Shown here: positions 10,601-19,915 of the stretch, piece after piece | How positions within the stretch are numbered: position 1 is the first letter of the stretch | Layout: every line of letters begins with the position of its first letter | From: Synchiropus splendidus | Taxonomy: Eukaryota; Chordata; Actinopteri; Syngnathiformes; Callionymidae | Direction: 5' to 3' | Length of the DNA: 64,000 nucleotides | Assembly (NCBI RefSeq): GCF_027744825.2 | Contig: NC_071347.1 | Location: 20,160,001-20,224,000 of the forward strand | Translations under genes and position numbers: made by a program | Notes under the pieces: generated by a model | Database searches by the model: none | What the model saw: only the letters and a program-made list of their open reading frames with translations | What the model was told of the DNA's origin: nothing

Positions 10601-13516
10601 TGTTCTTAAAACCTCTCTGACAATGAATACATCTCTTGACGTTATCATAAATAATAACCACACAGCGCACACCACACCTAGTGGCTAGTACTCTCACCTC
10701 ACAGCAAGAAGGCTTCAGGATCAACTCCCAGATCCTGCTTTCTGCATGGAATTTGCATGTTCTCCCCATGTGTGCGTGAGGGTTTTCTCCAGGTTTTCCG
10801 GTTTCCTCCCACAGTTCAAAAACATGCTACTCAGGTTAACTGATCACTCTGAATATTGCATAGGCGTGAATGTCTATATGAACTGGCGACATGTCCAGGG
10901 TGTCCCCTACCAATCGCCCATTGCTGCTGAGATTGGCACCTCTTTACTTTTCAATGAGGGCCTTTCTATTGACCACTAACATGCCATTTGCTTTCCAGAA
11001 CAACCCGTGCTGCATTGTTTTGTTTGTTGCAGTCTGATAGCTTAAAAGAATAGGTGATACCTTCTTCATAACCAGACTCGGGTCCTGAGTCAGCAGCAAA
11101 CGCTGGACACTGATGTTTCCCAGAGCAGTGCTCCTCATCCAGTCCTTCTCCAGAGGATCCAGCTGGACTCTGTGGAACAGAGACTGGGAGGGGGACCAAA
11201 GGAGAAGCAATGAGATCCTTTTGTGTCATGATACGCAACATTTATTTCCATCTACTACAAAGGTGGGCAATTACATTTCCTAAAGGGCCATATTAGAAAC
11301 TGTAACTGTTGTGTGGGGCCATCATCAAAAGAAAACTCATCGATGACGGCACAATATCCAAAATATGTACTTAAGTAACAGGACATAATTAACCTAAAAA
11401 GATTAAATGTAAATAAGGATATTAAGAAGTATAAAACATTATAAAACATTTATGAAACAGTATGAAACATATTGAAATATTTCACTTTATATGCATTTAA
11501 TTTGAATATAAATTAACATAACTATGGACCAGACGTTCAAGATAAAAAGGCTATTTCAAAACATATTTTCAATATTCCTTCAGTGTATTTTGAGAAACAC
11601 AAAGAATCTATATTTATATATTTACTGCTGAAGTGGTGGCGGTCTTGACTAAAAGAGAAAGATCCAAAAAGAAAAAAAAAAAACGGAAAAATTATAACAT
11701 TTCAGTCATAGTTTTAATCTAATGTCTAAAGGGCCTCACAAATACAGGCATTGGGCCGCACATGGCCCCCGGGCCACACTTTGCCCAGGTCTGATCCACT
11801 GTTACAGAAACACTTGCATTTCTATAGTTCTATTGTGTATTCAAATCAAAGTCAAGCACATCTTTGCATATAGGCGTGAGGACCCAAAGGAAGCTTTCTG
11901 GAGGATCTTAAGCCACATTCAAACCCCGGGTCAACACACGCACACACAAGAGACGCTGACCGTCAATGATGAAGCTGTGACGCTCCTTGTGTCATCTTCA
12001 TCACTCTGAAATGAAAAAACAAAGACGTCACAATGCTAGCACACGCTAACACAGAAAACAATGTGAACTCATGTACAAAACAGACAGATATGTGGCAACA
12101 AAAAAAGGTCTCGCTCTCAACACAATAACTATCACTCAAATAATAAACAACCTAAGACTTTCCATGAATCCATCTGTTATGATCACAATATTTAAACTCC
12201 GCCTCCCAAACAAGAGAGGATCTGAAGACGCTTTTAAGAGCTCTTGAATAGTCCCTGAAGACTCTGCGATAGTGATGAAACCAATTATTGTGTTTACAAG
12301 TTAAAAGAGAAGACGACAGGACGAGGTGAAGGTCTCCAAACAACAAAAAAGTGTTTGATCTTCACGAATAAGAACAAAGTATTTTGAAGAAAAGATCTAA
12401 TCTGGAATGAACTTCCAGAGACTCATGTTGTATGACATCATCTTGACCACTTATGAGTGCTACTGACCACTGCAAAAAACTCTTCTCTGCAGAAGAACGA
12501 TGGTGGCTCAAGGCCACTCACCCTCCTGCAGGTGGCAGACTCGCCCCCCAGAGACACGCTGTCGCTCCACCCGCCGTCGCCTCCCTCACAGCTGGAGACC
12601 ATGCTGCTGTCAGCGGAAGTGACCACTGGTCTTGTGGTCTGAAACTCAGCTGGTCCATCCAAGTCTGGTACACATGGTGCTGGTCCCACTGACTGGTGGA
12701 CACACACACACACACACAAGACACACAAACTTAAGATACCTGTTTGATGATCAGAGCCTCCGATAAGACGATGCGTCTGTCTGGATCTATAAATCTCCTT
12801 CGGAGCGTCACATCTTAAGAAAATGAAAGAGGGTGTCCCAAGAGAGCTCATTACCCGACACCATTGTGTTTGCAAGTGATGTCTTGAATATGTGTTTTAG
12901 TAAGAAGGAGCAGATTAGCAGTAACTCACACTAACAACTGAGAAAAACCATAAAATTAAACTAAAGATTGTTGGAAAACAAAAACAACATCTTACTTCCA
13001 CTGCCTTTGTGATCACCAGCGCGGGGACCCCTGCTGGATCACCAGCCACATCTGCCTGGACTTGTCCCTCAAGATCCGCATGTTCTCTGGTGGCTTCCTC
13101 CACAGTGGGATCAACTGAGATGTTTGGATCTACATAGAAACATTTTGAATCCAAGACTCACATATTCAGCCTTGTAATGTTCTGTTCATATGTAAGTCAC
13201 AATCTTTTGCAGGTGTTATCACGTTCATATCAAACCGAAGTTGCTTCAACACATTTTTGAATGAGTTTCACTTCTCATGGTCCAACTCACCACTGTCCTC
13301 CAAGCTCTCTAGAGGCTGTTCCAAGAGTTTGTCTTCTCCATCTGAGGAATGTATATTGTCATCACCAGGGAGCTTAAATGATCCATCCAGCTGGATCAGT
13401 CCACTGTGGTTCTGAACTCCAGGCGGCCGCTGGTTTTGGTCAACTGGCTTGGTCAACGTTGGGCAGTCTGTTTGGTCGATCGGTGTAGAAGGAGGCTCAT
13501 GGGAGCCGTGAGACAT
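4606..13516 (-). CDS. SOWAH-like (sosondowah) ankyrin-repeat protein, multi-exon
   Basis: Exons on the minus strand: 13516-13291, 12813-12740, 12692-12522, 12005-11961, 11183-11061, 9814-9803 (12 nt), 7045-6959, possibly 6753-6751 (3 nt), 5041-4969, 4898-4806 and 4739-4606. They join in frame to about 346 aa. LDPLEKDWM, then TALHWAAKHGRQDLVDMML, GYTPLHLAAIHGHQHIV and SLRDYHGKMAAQYW follow the SOWAH pattern of a short linker, two ankyrin repeats and a conserved tail. The 12-nt exon encodes Asp-Phe-Ile-Thr, the start of the family motif DFITGF; I could not place the next Gly-Phe. A further candidate exon, 13129-12996, does not keep phase with 12813-12740 and may be alternative. Mammalian SOWAH genes are, to my knowledge, single-exon, so this is a diverged or ancestral-type member. 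Molecular role unknown beyond ankyrin-mediated binding. Confidence 0.7.
5723..5800 (+). mobile_element. Fragment of hAT-type element, family B
   Basis: The segment starts CAGACCTGCGCAAAG and continues through a CCAGGGGCC core into text resembling the end of the larger element at 11258-11793 read on the other strand. The second terminus was not found, so the right boundary is approximate and it may be a solo end or truncated copy. It lies in the intron between the 7045-6959 and 5041-4969 exons of the SOWAH-like gene. Confidence 0.5.
7141..7166. repeat. (AAAAT)n microsatellite
   Basis: Five tandem AAAAT-type units in an intron of the SOWAH-like gene, followed by about 130 bases of very AT-rich sequence. 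At roughly 7415-7447 there is also a short GCTGGGATAGACTCCAGC segment, the tail of a common fish SINE/LINE-type consensus. Confidence 0.7.
10504..10578. repeat. Imperfect palindromic AAC/AAT trinucleotide repeat
   Basis: An (AAC)n-(AAT)n run is followed directly by (ATT)n-(GTT)n-(ATT)n, so the two halves are near reverse complements and could form a long hairpin. It sits in an intron of the SOWAH-like gene, just before a SINE/LINE-like repeat, and no gene is encoded. Confidence 0.7.
10676..10950 (+). repeat. Common teleost SINE/LINE-type repeat
   Basis: The text runs from CTAGTGGCTAGTACTCTCAC through GAATTTGCATGTTCTCCCC, GGTTTCCTCCCACAG and ACTGGCGACATGTCCAGGGT. These phrases, in this order, are the hallmark of a very widespread fish interspersed repeat derived from tRNA-SINE and L2-type sequence. 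The copy is diverged and has no coding potential. It lies in an intron of the SOWAH-like gene. The phrases are recalled from family knowledge, not searched. Confidence 0.65.
11258..11793 (-). mobile_element. Non-autonomous hAT-type element, family B (536 bp)
   Basis: Read on the minus strand it begins CAGACCTGGGCAAAG and ends with the complement of CAAAGGTGGGCAAT, a pair of imperfect inverted ends. The flanks ATCTACTA (11250-11257) and ATCCACTG (11794-11801) match at 6 of 8 bases, as for an aged 8-bp hAT target duplication. The GC-rich subterminal GGCCCGGGGGCC-type block is typical of these elements. It lies between two exons of the SOWAH-like gene and carries no transposase. Confidence 0.7.
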
Positions 13517-14889
13517 GACCGACTTTCAAGGAAGAAAATATTGATTTCAATTATGACAAATCACAGTATTTACACATTTGGAATAAAATTAATAGAAATA
13601 CCATGACTACTATTACTACTACTGACCCAATCCAATCGTACCACAAATAATAATAATTTCCCTACTAACTGGACTGTCTTCACCATCACTGCCAGCAAAA
13701 ACATGACGCGGTGCCATTCAGTGTTCAACAAGCGATCAGAAAACTTTATTTAGTTTCCTAAATAAAGACTATAAATACCTCACTGTCTCACATATTTAGC
13801 TGCAAACCCAGCATGAGTGTGTTTAGCTTCCATGTCAAGGTGCTAACATTCAAATATCCACTCGCTTCCATGCCTGAATTTAGGCTGCAACAGCAACTCA
13901 ACTGACTTCAGTGCAAACTAGACTAGTTCAAGCTTCCACGCTGACTAACGCCTCGACGACACTCGAGTTTCAGTGTTCTTACCTTCAGGATAAAAACTCT
14001 CAGCAAAGGTGTCTTTATTGCGACTCACTTTTGAGTGGTGGCTTCACTTTCACTGCTGCGCTAATTATAACAACTGATCCGATTAGAGAAGCTTAACAAA
14101 CACACTCAGACGATCCTCATGCCTTCACAGACGTACACACTATCACACACAAGCGTACACCAATGTAAAAATACTAAACAAGATATTTATTTATGGAAGT
14201 TCTGTGTTCTTGTTTTTAAAGGACTTTAAAGGACTTTTGCACAATTAAACGCTTCAAATTGTAAATGTGATTCTCCTGTCACAATAATGACCTTTGCAAA
14301 TGCCTTATAATAAATATGAATCATAAAGATTTGGCAACAGTTTTCTGTTCAAGTGTGCACGACTGCATATATTAAGCCTTTTTGCGTGTGTTAATTTGGT
14401 TTGTAGTATTTTTTTCACAACTAAATTATACTCATATTTCAACCTCTTAGCCTGAATATGTTGTGCCACATTTCCGTTGTTTCATTTTATTTTATTCATC
14501 TGTTTATTTATATTAACAATGGTTTTATGCATAGATAATGACTTTATTAAATGCGCGTATTTAATGAATATTTTTTTGTGATTATTGTTGGTCTAAAAAT
14601 GTATTTTCTGTTCTTCATTAATACATCGAGTGTTTTATTTGTTATAAACTTGCGGAAAAACAGAACGACTGACCTCCCCAGGCGTGCCCCCATAAAACAC
14701 ATGGACTCCGTGAGTGTGCAGGAGCGTCATCTGAAAATGCGAAGAACTCATGGACACTCACAAAACCCACCCTTCCTCCGTCAGACCTCCTACCTGCCTC
14801 CCTTCTCTCCTCCTCCTCCTCCTCTTTCTCCTCCTCTTCTGTCCTGGGATGCAAGTTGCTCCGCGGGGTTCAGTCCGGTTCGGTCAAGC
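13517..14889. promoter_or_regulatory. Divergent intergenic region between SOWAH-like gene and irx7
   Basis: The two genes point away from each other. A good acceptor (complement of about 13524-13540) lies just upstream of the SOWAH-like ATG, so that gene has an upstream non-coding exon somewhere in this region. The middle (about 14160-14600) is AT-rich. A (CTC/CTT)n tract at about 14805-14840 and GC-rich sequence precede the irx7 start and probably form its 5' UTR and core promoter. No gene is supported here. Confidence 0.4.
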
Positions 14890-16500
14890 ATGGCTTTCGC
14901 TCCAGGATTCATCCTCCAGCAGTCGGGTTCGCTCGGTTCCGGGGTGGTGATCCGGACCGGAACCGTGGAGGAGGAAGTTTCTCGTCCGACCTCCGGGTCC
15001 GCATTCGCTCCGTATTGTCCGGCGTCTCGACTGGTGCCGCGGGTCTTCATGGTGAGTTCGTCTCTGGATCAGAACTCAATATTGGATAATAACAATAGTG
15101 CAATGTTGACTGTTTTTTTTTTCGCAAGTTGATGTATCATTGCATGAATATTAATTAAAACCATGCACTTCTTTTAGAACTTTTGTTCATTCATCAACAT
15201 CATCGTGAATCTAAATAATACATGCATTCATCTTCTAAACTTTTCCCCTTCTTTACCGTGCGTGGAGCACCATGGTCTGCTGGGAAATTGACTTAGATTT
15301 TTTCTGTAATTCACAATAAATAAATGAGTGTGTTGTCGAAGGTGTAAACTTCATTTAGCCCTAAATCCTGATGGAGCTACAAAGGTTTTTGCTCAGGGTT
15401 GCATTCTTGTCTTTTGGGCTTCACTAGCTGAGTTCATTTCAGGGTTGCACAGGGACGTATGTTACATCCATGGATTGGATTATTGGGAGGGTTGTTAATG
15501 CACCAACCTGCAGAGGCTCATTAAGGGAGATCCGGATCACCAATCTGTCCATTGCTGTGATCTCAGTGGAATGTTTGATGCGCAGCCTTCTCAGACTTGG
15601 CTGTCTGTGGTGTAGCTCACGATGATGTTGAGAAGGTTCTTCAGTTAAAAATGTGCTTGTTTCTGTTGGATTCTCTTGATGCCTGGTATATTCATCCAAC
15701 CACTAACTGGACTTTTACTCCCTCACCAGGGTTCTAGTTTGGACCAATCACCCGGAATCAGACGGCCCCTCGATTACCGCCACTTTGCAGGTCTGGGTGT
15801 GCACCACTACGGCGACGCCGCCTGCAGAAAAAACGCCACCCGCGATGCCACGGCCACTCTGAAGGCGTGGCTCAACGAGCACTGCAAGAATCCGTACCCC
15901 ACCAAGGGTGAGAAGATCATGCTGGCCATCGTGACCCGCATGACTCTAACACAGGTGTCCACGTGGTTCGCCAACGCCCGCCGCAGACTCAAGAAGGAAA
16001 ACAAGATGACATGGAACCCTAGGACACCCCGCAGTGAGGATGACGACGACGTGGACCCAGAGAGGACTGATGAAGATGAGGAGCTTCCCCACCCAAAAAG
16101 TATGTCTGTGTTTGTCAGTTCTTCGCATGTGCGAGTGTGTAAATGAAGAAACTCTTCTTTCATTTCAGCTCTCCCTCTTCTGGTCTCAGTGGGAAACCAA
16201 ACCCTCAAAGGTTCTGCCAAACAGAAGTGTGAAGACTCGTTGCTGTCAATCACCACGACGGGACTTTTGCATCAAAACAAGGCCCCGCCTCCTAAACCCA
16301 AATTGTGGTCGCTGGTGGAGGTCGCTACATCTGCAGAAAAAAACAAGCCATGCAAATGGTCGGGGACCAGTAACCACGCCCCTTTAACCCTGGCGCCGCC
16401 ACCGTTTCTTCTTCATGAAACACCCTTCCCCCATCATCTCAAATCCTCCCCCTATGGTCTATCGAGACCCCAAAATACAAGGTACCTAACCAATGTCTGA
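14890..16500 (+). CDS. irx7: Iroquois homeobox protein Irx7
   Basis: A TALE-class homeodomain transcription factor of the Iroquois family; irx7 in zebrafish acts in hindbrain and retina patterning. Three exons, 14890-15051, 15730-16099 and 16169-16500, give 287 aa. The homeodomain begins around [19 protein letters not shown], has the TALE Pro-Tyr-Pro loop ([11 protein letters not shown]) and the recognition-helix motif [18 protein letters not shown], followed by MTWNPRTP and an acidic stretch as in other Irx proteins. [14 protein letters not shown] motif in exon 3 matches the conserved region after the acidic stretch. The C-terminal Iro box is not seen and the protein is short, both as expected for irx7 rather than irx1-6. 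Polyadenylation signals are at 16781-16786 and 16801-16806. Confidence 0.85.
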
Positions 16501-16968
16501 CAAGCCACCTTTTTTGCAGAAGCCAGAGCTGAGCTGGACGTAAGTGAACTATTATTTCGGCAGACCAAGTTAGCGGGTGACCCAAGGTGGGGGAGAGATG
16601 AAGCAGACCTGGAGGAGAGGAGTGGAGAGAAAAATGGAGGAAGATGAGAAGAAGAGTGAGGGGTGAGGAATGCATGGCTGATAAAGACCCACACAGAGCC
16701 GTGCGGTGAAGTAATAAGAAAGGTTGAGCGTGGATCCATCAGGAGGCATAACTGTGATCATCTGTGATTCACTTGTTCCTAATAAAATGTTTGTGTCATA
16801 AATAAAGGTGTTGTTGATTACCCTTTGAGTGAGTGACATCACATGACCTCCTTTGTGACATCACTGTAATGATGATAGAAGGCTACAAAAGGCAAAAGGT
16901 TGTCGGTCACTGTCACTTGAACAACAGCAGAATTGTACCAGAGCACGAAGACACACTCTCAAGGCGAC

Positions 16969-18567
16969 ATGGGGGAAGTGGACGGAAAAGAGCAGAAGAT
17001 TGCTGGGTACATCAACCAGCAGAGGGAACTGGTGGCCAACATCCAGGCGGCCGCAGACAGCAGGGTCCAGAGGAAAACACATCAGCTGGGTCATCTGACC
17101 GAGACAGGGCTCAGGTCCATCCAGGAGAAGCACGAGCTGTTGGAGAAGCGGTCCGAGTCCGAGGTGAATCGTCACACAGTGCATGATGTCCGTCAGCTGG
17201 CCTCTGAGATACATGAGGAGAAGCTCCAGATCGAGGTGGAGCTCAAGCGACACAGAGACCGGGAGCTTCGCGATGCCAACAAATTGATTTATAAGGAGCT
17301 GAGCTCTCAGCAGGAGGAACTGGACATGATCAAGCCAGCCCTTGTGGGAAAGGTCCTGCGGGAGATGTACAGGGATCTTTCCCGGGAGTATGAGAAGGAC
17401 CAGCCAGACCCGGACCCCAGGAAGTTTGCAGAACACAGCCTGATTAATGAGGAAGCAGTCCAGTTGGACATGGCCCAGTTGGACTTCAACCAGCAGGCGT
17501 TTGAACAGGAGGAGTCAGACCAAGAGGATCCAGACCAGGAGGACCCAGACCAGGAAGACTCAGGCAAAGATCAGGATGCCATACTGCAAGAGTCCCAGCA
17601 CAAGAAGAAGACCAAGACGAGAACGCTGGTTTACATGGATGATCTGCTCAATGACATGAAGAACCGAGAAGAAGAGCTCGACCGAGAGATCCTTCTTCTT
17701 GAAGGCATTGATGAATCCTTTTTTGAGCAGATGCTGGCAGCCATGATTGAGAGTGAGGAACTCATGTCTCAGATGTCGGACGGCCCTAAAAAAGAGAAGG
17801 AGAAGATGACCTTGGAGAAAATGTACAAGAAAAAGAAGAAGCGTGACGCCATGGCATACCTGTACAACTGCATCAGACACCAAGTGATTCTGGCCAGAAG
17901 AGAGCAGGATGTCCTGCAGCCACGTCTGATCCAGACCCAGATCCGCAGCTACCAGGAGGAGCACCGCTTGGAGAAGAAACTCGACTCGCTGACGTCGTCC
18001 GACACCAAGATTCTAGAGAAGATGTGGAACATGCTCACAGATGACATGAAGAACTTGGTGGAACGAAATTTGGACATTGACTCAAAACTGTTCAAGTATC
18101 TGGACGTCGAGTGGGAACGACCATCAATAGCCTTCATGGAGCCCACCAATCCAAACCATGATGTATCTGTGCAGAACTGGAATCTGGAAAGTATCAGAGT
18201 CTTTTGGAAGCGAGTGACGGACATCTTCCCCGAAAACCAACTTCAGATGTACAGAGTAGCGACTGAGGAGCTGATGAACTACCACGCTCAGCTGAGGAGG
18301 AACTCGGATCTGATCCAAGACACTCAGCTCCTGGAGGACAACAACGCGCAGCTCAAACAGCTCCTGGACCTTGGAAACACCAAGACGCCGTTACAAACCA
18401 ACAACCGGGGTGTAGACACCAACAACCAGGGGATGTCAAGTCACTGTGACACAGTCTGCGCAAACTATTGGACTAAGGTTGCTAAGACTCCAGACATCCT
18501 GGAGGACTCCAATGTGTCACTGCCGCATTTGCCCTTCTGCGTAGAGACATGGCACCCAAAGACCTAG
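16969..18567 (+). CDS. Intronless DRC1-like coiled-coil protein
   Basis: A single uninterrupted frame of 532 codons from the ATG at 16969 (an in-frame ATG 36 nt upstream has a weaker case). Nearly all of the protein is charged coiled coil, with an acidic Asp-Gln-Glu-Asp-Pro repeat near residues 190-205. The C-terminal segment (FWKRVTDIFPENQLQMYRVA, then an LxxNxDLIQDTQLLEDNNAQL-type helix) resembles the C-terminal domain of DRC1, a nexin-dynein regulatory complex subunit of motile cilia. DRC1 genes are intron-rich, so an intronless copy in this intron-rich window suggests a retrocopy that kept its frame. It begins only about 170 bp after the irx7 poly(A) signals and ends before ATTAAA-type signals near 18830. 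The DRC1 assignment is by eye; another axonemal coiled-coil family is possible. Confidence 0.65.
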   Translation: MGEVDGKEQKIAGYINQQRELVANIQAAADSRVQRKTHQLGHLTETGLRSIQEKHELLEKRSESEVNRHTVHDVRQLASEIHEEKLQIEVELKRHRDRELRDANKLIYKELSSQQEELDMIKPALVGKVLREMYRDLSREYEKDQPDPDPRKFAEHSLINEEAVQLDMAQLDFNQQAFEQEESDQEDPDQEDPDQEDSGKDQDAILQESQHKKKTKTRTLVYMDDLLNDMKNREEELDREILLLEGIDESFFEQMLAAMIESEELMSQMSDGPKKEKEKMTLEKMYKKKKKRDAMAYLYNCIRHQVILARREQDVLQPRLIQTQIRSYQEEHRLEKKLDSLTSSDTKILEKMWNMLTDDMKNLVERNLDIDSKLFKYLDVEWERPSIAFMEPTNPNHDVSVQNWNLESIRVFWKRVTDIFPENQLQMYRVATEELMNYHAQLRRNSDLIQDTQLLEDNNAQLKQLLDLGNTKTPLQTNNRGVDTNNQGMSSHCDTVCANYWTKVAKTPDILEDSNVSLPHLPFCVETWHPKT

Positions 18568-19915
18568 ACGCCAGTGGACTCCCTACAACAAGGGATAATG
18601 ACTCGGGCAACGGACCGAAACCAAACTCTCTTTGGCTGTTTAAAGGACTGTCATTGTCTTGTGATGTTTGTTAGTTATCTTTAAGTGTACTTCACCTTTG
18701 TTTATTTCCTAGATTATTTAGATGAACTGCCCGCCTATTGTTGTGTAAGCAAGCATCATCTGCAATACTTGAGTGAGACACATCCACCTGAGGATTCCCA
18801 AGGCCAGACGTCAAAGGGCCGAAAATAATGTATTAAATAATGTTATTAAAGAGAATAACTGACACGTCCTTAACATGCATCATAGCACAAGCATAACCGT
18901 GATGCACAAATCCACGCCAAGTTCCCTTCCATCGAATTGAATTGTTGACATTTATAGTCTCTGATGGTGAGAGAAGCCTGTTGAAAAACAAAGCTAGTAG
19001 CACTTGGTTCTCTGTCTGTAAACGCAGCGAGGTAATGATCTGTTGATTTGGAGCCAGTGTTTGTAGGCCTCACTGTATGAGTCACTGGGCACTATTTGGC
19101 CTTCGGCCCATGAGTTTAACACATGATGTCCCGAGCCAAATTGGAGTGGTACTTCAAAAACAACAACACAAGACTGTCACTAAGTACAGACTGTAAAATC
19201 AGGATAAAACAAACAATGAGAATAATAAATACTTAGAATTAAGACATGAAAGGCAGCAGAGCAGACTTTAAAAAACTGCAAAGATAAAATTGCAAACACG
19301 ATCAGCTGTGTGGTTGTATAAAAGCCAAGAGTAAAAGTGCATTTTAAGAAGTCTCTTCCAGCTTCCAACTTTTCCAGTGATGCAGCTCACACGTGTGAGC
19401 GTTAATACCAAGGTCGCTCACCAGGGGTCAGACTTCTGCTTTACACAATTTAGCATCAGGTATGCATAAGCTAATATGAAGGTTCTGTGAAGACAATTGA
19501 TTTTTTTTTTCAAAAAGAGGTCGACAAGTTCTCAGGCAAAAATAAAATCCTTTAATTTGACTTTATTTCACATCAAATATTTTATGACCATTTCAAACCT
19601 GTTACTGTTGTGTTGTCCGTGATGGGTTGTTATAAGTGTTACTGTTGAGCAAACAGCAAAAAGTGACTTCGTTCATAAGCACACATTTTCATGAGTTACA
19701 AAAATAAGAATCTGACTTTTTTTTCAAAATATTTTTACATTTTTCTCTTCAGGTCTGGACCAACAGCTTCCAAGAAGTGGGTCAGCGAAACCAACAAGCA
19801 TTCAAACACGAGAAGCAGCGGCCGGAAATGCGTCACCAGCATTTCTTGTGTTTCAAATGTAGATGGCGCCAGCACTTCTACACGAATGGGAAGAGCGCGA
19901 GTGCTGAGGTCTGGA
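18568..19915. other. Convergent intergenic region, no gene seen
   Basis: This holds the 3' UTRs of the DRC1-like gene (plus) and tbc1d15 (minus). On the minus strand an AATAAA signal is present at 19567-19562, about 350 bp after the tbc1d15 stop. The rest is AT-rich, with only short open frames and no recognisable repeat or RNA gene. Confidence 0.5.

Noticed and set aside
16861..17436. 191-codon minus-strand frame opposite the DRC1-like gene
   Set aside because: Composition shadow of the charged coiled-coil coding strand; Leu-rich product with no recognisable domain.
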